Part shown: positions 57,139-64,000 of the stretch, piece by piece | Layout: every line of letters begins with the position of its first letter | How positions within the stretch are numbered: position 1 is the stretch's first letter | Source: Portunus trituberculatus | Taxonomy: Eukaryota; Arthropoda; Malacostraca; Decapoda; Portunidae | DNA: 64,000 nt | Direction: 5' to 3' | Assembly: GCF_017591435.1 (NCBI RefSeq) | Contig: NC_059258.1 | Coordinates: forward strand, 3,342,571 to 3,406,570 | Program-made: the position numbers and the translations under genes | Notes under the pieces: generated by a model | The model's database searches: none | What the model was told of the DNA's origin: nothing | The model's input: the letters and a program-made list of their open reading frames with translations, nothing else

Positions 57139-60100
57139 CTGCCGGGGGAGGAGGGGGATACAGTCAGGTCTTGTGGGAAGGCAAGGGAGGGAAAGCAAAA
57201 GGCAGGGAGGGGAGGAACGGGAAGAGAAGGACAGAGAAGGGAAGGGATGAGAATGGAAAGGCAGGGAAGAGAAGAGATGGGAAGGGAAAAAAAGGGAAGG
57301 ATAGAGATATGAAGGGAAGGGAAGGAAATGATAGAGAAGAGAAGGGAAGGGCAGAGATGAGTTGGGAAGACAAGGGAAGAGAAAGGAAAGGATGGTAAGA
57401 GAAGAGAAAGCAGTATGTAGGTAGTGACATTTTTGGGGAAGGAAAAAAAAATAAGAGAAGGAAGGGAGAAATGATGAAGGATAGAAGAGACAGGATGGGA
57501 AGAAAAGAAAGGAGAGAAAAGACAAGATTAAGATAGAATGAAGAGCAGAGGGAAGTAGAGAACTCAAGAGAGAGAGAAAGAGGATAAGGAGGATGGAAAA
57601 AGGAGATGAGAGAACAGAAGAGATTAAAGATAAAAGATAGAGGTGAAAGGGATGAAAAAGAGATAAAGAAGAATAATGAAGAGAATATGATACAAAAAAA
57701 AATAGGAGAAGAGAGAAAATGAAGAAAAGAACAGAGAAGAGAGAAAGGAGGTAAAACTATGAGAGCAAAGGAGAACAGGATAGAAAAGAGAAAAAGAGAA
57801 TAAGATAAAACAAACAATAAGACAATAAAATACGAAATATCACAAGAAAAGAAACAGAGAAAGACTTAAAAGAACACAAAAAAGAAAAAGATAGAGAAGA
57901 ACACAGAAATAACACAGAAAAACAGGAGAGAGAGAAGATAAAAAAAATACAAACAAGATGAAGAACAAGAGAAAAAAACAAATAAAAAAAAAAATAGCCA
58001 GAGAAAAACACAAGAATTAAGAAAAAAATAAGAACAATAGAACAGAGAAATAACATAAAAAGAAACAGGAGATAATAAAAATGGAAAAATACAAACAAGA
58101 TAAGAACAATAGAAATGAAAAATATAAAAATAAGATGGAGAAGATCAGAAATAGAAAAAGAGATAAGAACAGTAGAAGAAACAAATAATAAAAAAATATC
58201 AGAATTAAAAAAATATATAAGAACAATAGAAGTGAAAAAAATGGGAAATAGAAATATCAGAAATAGAAAAAGAGGATAAGATAAATAGAAGACAAATAAT
58301 ATAAAAAAGTAGATTGAGATTATAAGAAATACAAAGATAACAATAGGTAAACAGAGAGAGAGAGAGAGAGAGAATGAGAGAAAGAAAAAGTGAGACTGAG
58401 AGCAAGAGAGTGACCAAGAGAGAGAGAGAGAGAGAGAGAGTTTACCTGGGCAAGTACTTAATATTCCACAGCATATCATAGTAAGGGTTGTTCTTCTTCT
58501 TGCCCCCGACTGGCTGGTTATTGAGGCACACGTGGACCTGCTTAGCCTTCCTCTTGCTCTTGAACTCCACCCAACCCTCAGTGAAGTGCAGGCTCTTCTT
58601 AAACTTCTTCCCCTTACTGCTTCCTTTGTTCTTGTCATCTGAGGAGAGATCGGAAATAAAAAAAAAAATAACAATGGAAACAGAGAACTAATGCAAAAAT
58701 AGATTGAGATGATTAGAAGAATTAATAACAAGAATAGGAAACAGAGAAATAATGCAAAATAATACCAATTCAGATCAGAAGGATTAAAGAAAATGTGTTT
58801 GTAGGGTGAATAGCACTACGGAAAACAGGGAGATGGAATATGACAAGGAAGAGAAGAAAAAAGAAAAGGAGGAGAATAAGAGGAATAATGAGAAGGAAAA
58901 AAAGAAAAATGAGGAAAACTAGAAGAGGGAAAAAGAAAGAAAATAAAGAGAAGGAAAAAAAAGGAAAAAGAAAAGAAGGAAAAAGAGAATGAAAAGAATG
59001 AGAGGACAAAAAAGGAGAAAAAGGAAAAGAAAAGAAAAAGAAGAAAAAAGCAAAAAGAAAATAAAAAGAAGGGAATAAAAAAGTGAAGGAAAAGATAAAA
59101 AAAAAGAAGGAAAGGAAAGAAAAGAAGAAAAAATAGAGAAAAGGGGAGGAAAAAGAAGAAAAAATGAGAGAAAAAAGAAAGGAAAAAAAAAGAAAAGAGG
59201 AAAAAAAGGAATAGGAGAAAAAAGGAAAGACATGAAAAGGAAAACCTCAACTCAATAATTCCCATTTTGGCTTCTATTTCTTAGCAATTCTACATAATTT
59301 CCTTTCCAAGATACAATACTGAACTAAAAAAAAAATCATATATTATGCAGATTTTTACTACAGAAAGCTCATATATTTCAGTTTCCATTCCAAGATACAA
59401 TACTGAACTTAAAAAATCATATATTATGCAGATTTTTACTAAAGAAAGCTCATATATTTCAGTTTCCATTCCAAGATACAATACTGAACTTAAAAAAAAA
59501 ATCATATATTATGCAGATTTTTACTACAGAAAGCTTATATATTTCAGTTTTCATTCTAAGATACAATACTGAACTGAACAAGATACAATACTGAACTAAG
59601 CAGATTTTTACTATACAAAGCTTATCTATTTTAATTTTCAAGTGGGTAAATAAATATAGGAATTAATATATGTAAGGTTTGTGTTGAGTAGAAGCTGGAG
59701 GAAGTGAGATTTTGAAATAGACAATAGAGAATGGGTGGTAGGGAAACACAAGTTGATGCAGAGGAATATTTTCTTTGTAATTTCCCTACCACTCACGTCT
59801 AGATTCACACAGAAAATAGAGAACTGGTTAGAAAAATTGATATAGTTATGTAGGTAGAAATAGAAAATAATAATGATAGAAACCGAAAACTGAGAAAATT
59901 GATATAAATAGTTGGTTATGCAGGAAGAAATAGAAAATAATCATAATAGAAACTGAAAACTGAAAAAAATTATATAAACAGTTGGTTATGCAGGAAGAAA
60001 TAGAAAATAATAGAGAATAGAAATGAGAAAGCTAGAAAATTGATATAAAATAGATAGTTATGTAGGTAAAAATAGAAAATAATGATAAAAAAAAAAAACT

Positions 60101-60970
60101 AGAAAACAGATAGATAGTTAGTTAGTGATGTGGGTAGAAATAGAAAATAATAGTAATAATAGAAAAAAATTGTTTGTTAGTTATATGGGTAGAAATAGAA
60201 AATGACAAAAACAGAAATAAGAAAAATTAGAAAATATAGATAGTTATGTTGGTAAAAATAGAAAATAAAGATGATTAAAAAAACTAAAAACTGATAGCTA
60301 GTTAGTTATGTGGATAGAAATATGAAGTGATAATAATAGATACAAAAAAAACGTAGAAAAATGAGATATCTTGTTAGTCATGTAGGTAGAAATAGAAAAT
60401 AATAACAATAATAAAAATCAGGAAACTAGAAAATAGATAGTTAATTAGTTATGTAAGAAAAATAAAAATAATAGAAATAAAAAAACCCCACAAATTTAAT
60501 TGATAGTTATGTAGTTAGAAAAATAGTAAAAATATAAATCAGCTACAAAATTAATAGTTAGTTGAGTAGAAATAAAACCTGAACAAAACACAGAAACCAA
60601 AGGAATAGCAGTGTGGCAAAGTAGAGACAGTGCTGCCATCACTGTACACAGAGAAATAAATGAATAAGGCAGTGATGGATATACATGGTGTGATGGATGC
60701 TATATTCATTTCTCTACAGAAGCTTAGAGTAACACAGAGCCACACCATCACGGCAAACACAGCAAACACAACATCACAGCCACCTTTGTCCACAGCCTGC
60801 AGGAACACTCTGTCCAACTCGCCAAAGTTGGTGAAGTACTGCCTGATCTTGGCCACGTTCATGTTGGGCGGGATGGACGACAGATACACAATCCCTGGCT
60901 TGCGTCTCTTCGGCCTCCTCTCCTCATCCTCCCCACCATTCTCACTCAGCAAGGGTGCGGCGTCCTCCAT
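56700..60970 (-). CDS. ABT1: ABT1/Esf2 ribosome-biogenesis RNA-binding protein (three exons)
   Basis: Exons 60970-60784, 58638-58446 and 57138-56700 give 272 aa, the same length as human ABT1. The family (yeast Esf2) binds 5'-ETS/U3 in the small-subunit processome and activates the helicase Dbp8; in mammals it is also named activator of basal transcription 1. The protein starts MEDAAPLLSENGGEDEERRP, then the RRM-like domain PGIVYLSSIPPNMNVAKIRQ to VFLQAVDKD, continued by HFTEGWVEFKSKRKAKQV and MLWNIKYLPRFKWAYLKQ. The invariant GIVYL, TEGWVEF and LWNIKYL blocks are all present. A long Lys/Glu coiled coil and a hydrophobic C terminus follow. Phases are 1 and 2 with GT/AG at both introns. Confidence 0.94.
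57150..59240. repeat. Two-kilobase purine-rich (R.Y) tract in the ABT1 introns
   Basis: Outside exon 2 (58446-58638) the plus strand is almost all A and G (gaagggaagg near 57.2 kb, then aagaaaaag-type sequence at 58.8-59.2 kb). The transcript therefore carries long pyrimidine tracts. Confidence 0.85.
58446..58638 (-). CDS. ABT1: ABT1 exon 2 (coding)
   Basis: Second half of the RRM-like domain: basic loop KGKKFKKS, then FTEGWVEFKSKRKAKQVHVC and MLWNIKYLPR. The acceptor is tctcctcag and the donor is CCCAG|gtaaac, directly followed by a GA repeat. It stands as an island in almost continuous purine-rich intron. Confidence 0.95.
59305..59640. repeat. Four-copy tandem repeat, period about 80-85 bp
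   Basis: aagatacaatactgaact, catatattatgcagattttt, actacagaaagctcatata and tttcagtttccattcc recur four times. Confidence 0.93.
59810..60530. repeat. Degenerate A/T/G tandem repeat, period about 65-75 bp
   Basis: gttagttatgtaggtagaaa, tagaaaataataataataga and aactagaaaatagatag recur about nine times in the first ABT1 intron. Confidence 0.85.
60784..60970 (-). CDS. ABT1: ABT1 exon 1 (coding)
   Basis: Acidic N terminus, a PKRRKPG basic patch and the first strand and helix of the RRM-like fold (GIVYLSSIPP, then FGELDRVFLQ). The donor is ACAAAG|gtggct, a weak GTGG site, but joining there restores phase 1 with exon 2 and gives the continuous VDKDDKNKG. Confidence 0.9.
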
Positions 60971-61252
60971 ACCTCCTGCAGGCGGTACAAAACATTAAGA
61001 CAGACAGAAGGGTACACAAGGCATTGCGATCTTAATTAAGGGTGCATCACACTGGAACAAGCAACATCCACTCAAGGTAACAGGAATTTAAGCAAGATTT
61101 TCAGGTTAAAGTTGAAATGACTTCATATCCCTTCATATGCTATCCCAGTAAAAATAAATCTATCACTTATGTAATCAAAACCCATTATCTCAACTAAAAA
61201 AGATATTCATTTCATATTGTAACAAAAAATAATATTTCATCATTCTAGAAAG

Positions 61253-61255
<3 letters not shown>

Positions 61256-61317
<62 letters not shown>
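61256..61317. repeat. (TA)n microsatellite
   Basis: About 31 units. Confidence 0.97.
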
Positions 61318-61319
<2 letters not shown>

Positions 61320-61499
61320 TGTCGATAGTTTTCACTCATAACAAACGAGAAAATTTGGTCAGTTTGCAGTTTCAACCAACCATGGAATGTGTGTTGTGAG
61401 CTATGGGAAATTAAGATTTTTGGGTGGGGGAACATTAAATTGAGTAATGTGCACGGCAAAAGAAGTCAGAAAACAACAAAATCACATAAAATATGTCTG

Positions 61500-61660
61500 A
61501 AGCTACTTTGCTGGTGGCAGCAGCGGCTACATCCTTTAAATTAACCAAAAATCTTTCTGAACCATCACCAGAACCGTAAAAATATCCTAAAAAACACGAG
61601 TATCTTTCAACCAGAGCTTTTGGAAAGATGATGGTGAGAGAGCAAAGCGTTGAAGACAGA
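61500..61660. repeat. Dispersed repeat family, copy at 61.5 kb
   Basis: accagaaccgtaaaaatatc, ctaaaaaacacgagtatctt, caaccagagcttttgg and atggtgagagagcaaagcg match the 5.4-kb copy. Confidence 0.65.
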
Positions 61661-62426
61661 CCCAACAACAGTGAACGGTACCATGGCCCGCGTTCTGCGT
61701 ATTATGGGCCACTGTGATATCCTCTTTACTCTCTACTGTTTTGTGGTAATTTACAGGAACCTGGAGGCAAGAAAAAAAAAATATGGGAAGGGAAAGAGTC
61801 TAGATAACTACTCGCCTGTCTTTTTTAATTTTGTTGTTTCCTACTTCTTGTTTAAAGCCACACCGATCATTGAGATATTATGTTTTCCTCCCGTCCTTCC
61901 TTCAGGGCCGTGGTAGAGTGGTGAGCTATGGCAGTGTCTTCCTTAGTTCCCTTAGTCTGTGTAACACGTGCTATCCTCTTGTTTACATCCACCACCATCA
62001 TCATCATCATCAGCAAGTACATTTGTTTACTCTCCTTACAACAGTACTATAAAAACGTGACATTTTTCTTTATTTTCTTCCTCGTGATCACAGGTATTGA
62101 TGGAGTTGTTGGTTATAAAGTAGATTTTTATATTTGTTGCTCATACATACCTGTCATTCATTTTTAAGCCATCAGTACCATAAATTTTTCGTAGTAGAAC
62201 TGTATCATGGTTATTTCACGTTTATTTCCTGTTTATATCACCACATATTGAGTACAGAGAGTCTTTGATAGTGAATATAGGTGCATGTGGTGAGTGTGTC
62301 AGGTATTGTGTGTGGTGTGGCCAGCGGCGGGGAAGATGTAGCTGATAATGCAGAACGCCAGAACCCTTGGTAGAGGTTATCATTGAGAGCTGGGCAGGTG
62401 CCAGGCATGCAGGTGGTGACCGGGGC

Positions 62427-62462
62427 TTATAAATACCTGGTGCACTCGTCCCTCGGCACAGG
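62427..62462 (+). promoter_or_regulatory. TATA-like element and donor upstream of the right-edge gene
   Basis: GGGGCTTATAAATACC is a canonical TATA-box context. About 30 nt downstream comes GGCACAG|gtgagg, a donor-like site. This could be the first exon of the plus-strand gene whose next exon starts at 63242. The evidence is motif-based only. Confidence 0.25.
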
Positions 62463-63241
62463 TGAGGTAATGCATGCACTCATTGCACTAGGCTGTCTTC
62501 GGGGAGCATGTCAGCCAGTGTCACTCTCTGATAGGAGCGTGGTAACATAACAGGGGCGTGTGTCTCCACCGTGGACTCCTGCCTCACACACTTCACCAGA
62601 TAGCATCACTTCACCATGACAGTAACCTTACTCTACTGATTTCCAGACACTGGCTCTTTATTTCTGGGGGGAAAATGTAACGCCTTTCAATTGATCTACA
62701 TTATGAGAGGATTAACAATGAAATCAATGAACTGAATGGATCTGACCTAACCTAACCTAATGTAAGCACCAATTGAAGATGCTAATGTTATTTTGGTCCT
62801 CTCCTTTATGCACACTATACAGTTATTCCCTCAAGGCAGCTCTCACTATAATGAAAATAGTTTGTGCCTTAAGATTATTAACCTATGTGCCTGTTTTCTT
62901 TTATAGGGGAAAAATTCTCTTATAGGTATTTAACATGTCAGAGAGAAAGAACCTGTCTCATCAGAAATTAAGACTGTAGTTAAGAGGTGAAGTTAGCCAG
63001 CTCTATCAATGTTACCCATGAGTTTGCTGCTACTGGGAATTATCTGTAGCTTTTCCACCTTCTCTCTTATTCATAGGTAGCTGATCAAGTCTTTCCCTTA
63101 TCACATGAAGCAGTGACAGATCTATGACTAGGGTAGGCTTGTTATCAGAAGGAAAGGTAGAAATTACCAAGGAAAGTACAGTTAAAGAAGCATTTGAGAG
63201 AAGAGTAAGATGTCTGAATTAATGTCTTCTCTTGTGCTTCA

Positions 63242-63628
63242 GACACATTGAAACAAGCCAGCAGTCACCTCAGGGTCTGCAGACAGGCACAACCACTGCA
63301 CACCAAGCCAACTCTGCTGCCACACTCAAGCACCACCGCACTGCAAACACTCCCATTGCAGCCTCCATCCTGCCGTCACACACCACCACCTCACCTGCTC
63401 CCTGCACTACACCAGAGATACTCAAGACCATTACTACTACCACTCAGGACATCTTCTATACCACACATCCCTTCTCACCTTAGACCACATTCTTCACCCT
63501 ACCACACTCACTCACTACCACACACACCCTGCAGTCATATCCTACCACTTCAGATCCCCACAGCCTCACCCACAGTCCCCACTCACTCACCACTTCACAG
63601 GATAAAGGAAGCTGTTAGGGAGATTGCT
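63242..63628 (+). other. ATG-free 5' leader of the right-edge gene
   Basis: These 387 nt, between a consensus acceptor and the first ATG, contain no ATG in any frame. The composition is C/A-rich (CAC, ACC triplets) and low in G, unlike the neighbouring intron. That is how an upstream-AUG-depleted leader looks. A coding interpretation in the frame ending at the TAG at 63481 is less likely. Confidence 0.4.
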
Positions 63629-64000
63629 ATGGAGAACACCGCACCAGAGGAGAGGAACCACAAAAGAGCAAGGGAACAAGACTCCACCTTAAGTCCTCCT
63701 GCCAAAAAAGTCCATCACAAGAAATCACCAATTGAAGAAAGTTGTGATGATGTAAAAACTTCTACCCAGTCACCAAGCTGGCATCACATCCAGCCTGACA
63801 GCCAGCAATACACCCAGCCACACAGCGACACTCACAGCCAGTCCCAAAGTCTTCACAGCTTCCCCATCAACCAGATACCTTATCAGCACATCAGCCAGCC
63901 CTCAAGCCAGCCACATATCCAGCCCACCAGCCAGCCCCACAGCCCAACCACATGCATCCAGCTGTACCAAGAGCCACAAGAGTGTAGGTACAAAGACAGA
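63629..64000 (+). CDS. Unidentified Gln/Ser/His/Pro-rich nuclear-looking protein, 5' part
   Basis: The ATG at 63629 has G at -3 and G at +4. It opens a frame that stays open for 124 codons to the window end. It begins MENTAPEERNHKRAREQD and continues SPPAKKVHHKKSP, a basic nuclear-localisation-like cluster. A Gln/His/Ser/Pro low-complexity region with a repeating SQP/SQPH pattern follows. The exon starts at 63242 after a good acceptor (tcttgtgcttcag), and this is the first ATG of the exon. I do not recognise the family. Confidence 0.5.
   Translation, partial: MENTAPEERNHKRAREQDSTLSPPAKKVHHKKSPIEESCDDVKTSTQSPSWHHIQPDSQQYTQPHSDTHSQSQSLHSFPINQIPYQHISQPSSQPHIQPTSQPHSPTTCIQLYQEPQECRYKDR

Larger units (their letters stand above)
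60971..62426. other. Intergenic region between ABT1 and the right-edge gene
   Basis: It holds a TA microsatellite, one copy of the dispersed ~250-bp repeat (61500-61660) and AT-rich sequence. No ORF resembles a known family. The two flanking genes are divergent, so promoters for both should lie here. Confidence 0.5.

Noticed and set aside
57757..58731. 324-aa and other long Phe/Leu/Ser minus-strand ORFs over 57.1-59.3 kb
   Set aside because: They arise from the purine-rich intron read on its pyrimidine strand. Only the exon 2 part (58446-58638) is coding, and in another frame.
61650..61916. 88-aa plus-strand ORF near 61.7 kb
   Set aside because: Begins inside the dispersed repeat and has no recognisable domain.

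Overview
This is eukaryotic nuclear DNA, most likely from a decapod crustacean. The support is intron-rich genes with clear animal orthologues, several interstitial arrays of the arthropod telomere pentamer TTAGG, very dense CA/GA/AGT/ATT microsatellites, and an AT-rich background broken by a few GC-rich blocks. The species assignment is inference. Four protein genes can be read with confidence, all on the minus strand. A fifth plus-strand gene appears to start at the right edge.

Layout, left to right. Positions 1-9457 hold no recognisable gene, only microsatellites, short tandem duplications, a MITE and dispersed repeats. The left tip carries three E2F-like sites. Positions 11134-39380 are a 13-exon ZMYND8-type chromatin reader (PHD, bromodomain, PWWP, coiled coil, MYND; about 1713 aa). 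One 3155-nt exon encodes a very acidic 1050-residue linker. Its penultimate intron (11829-19843) contains, on the same strand, a CDCA7-like gene with an intact 4CXXC_R1 zinc finger (16729-17586). The intron at 28244-30140 holds two Tigger/pogo elements joined head to tail at a shared TA. Positions 39385-50462 are gene-poor, with a GC-rich block near 44.1-44.9 kb that may hold the ZMYND8 promoter. TIMM10 (two exons) lies at 50463-51801. Downstream exons of a small single-pass membrane protein lie at 52454-52601, with a GC-rich candidate first exon near 55.4 kb. ABT1/Esf2 (three exons) spans 56700-60970. From 63242 a plus-strand exon with a long ATG-free leader opens into an unidentified Gln/Ser/His/Pro-rich protein running off the window.

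The genes fall into two themes. ZMYND8 and CDCA7 are chromatin regulators: the first reads histone marks, and the second senses hemimethylated DNA together with HELLS. TIMM10 and ABT1 are housekeeping genes for mitochondrial import and small-subunit ribosome biogenesis. An intact CDCA7 finger suggests the animal keeps CpG methylation.

Exon boundaries were set by GT/AG sites and reading-frame phase. The ZMYND8 exons sum to exactly 1714 codons including the stop. Two genes (CDCA7 and the small membrane protein) show a local frame break near their 5' ends, so either residual one-base errors or unusual splicing is present. No RNA gene or CRISPR array was found.
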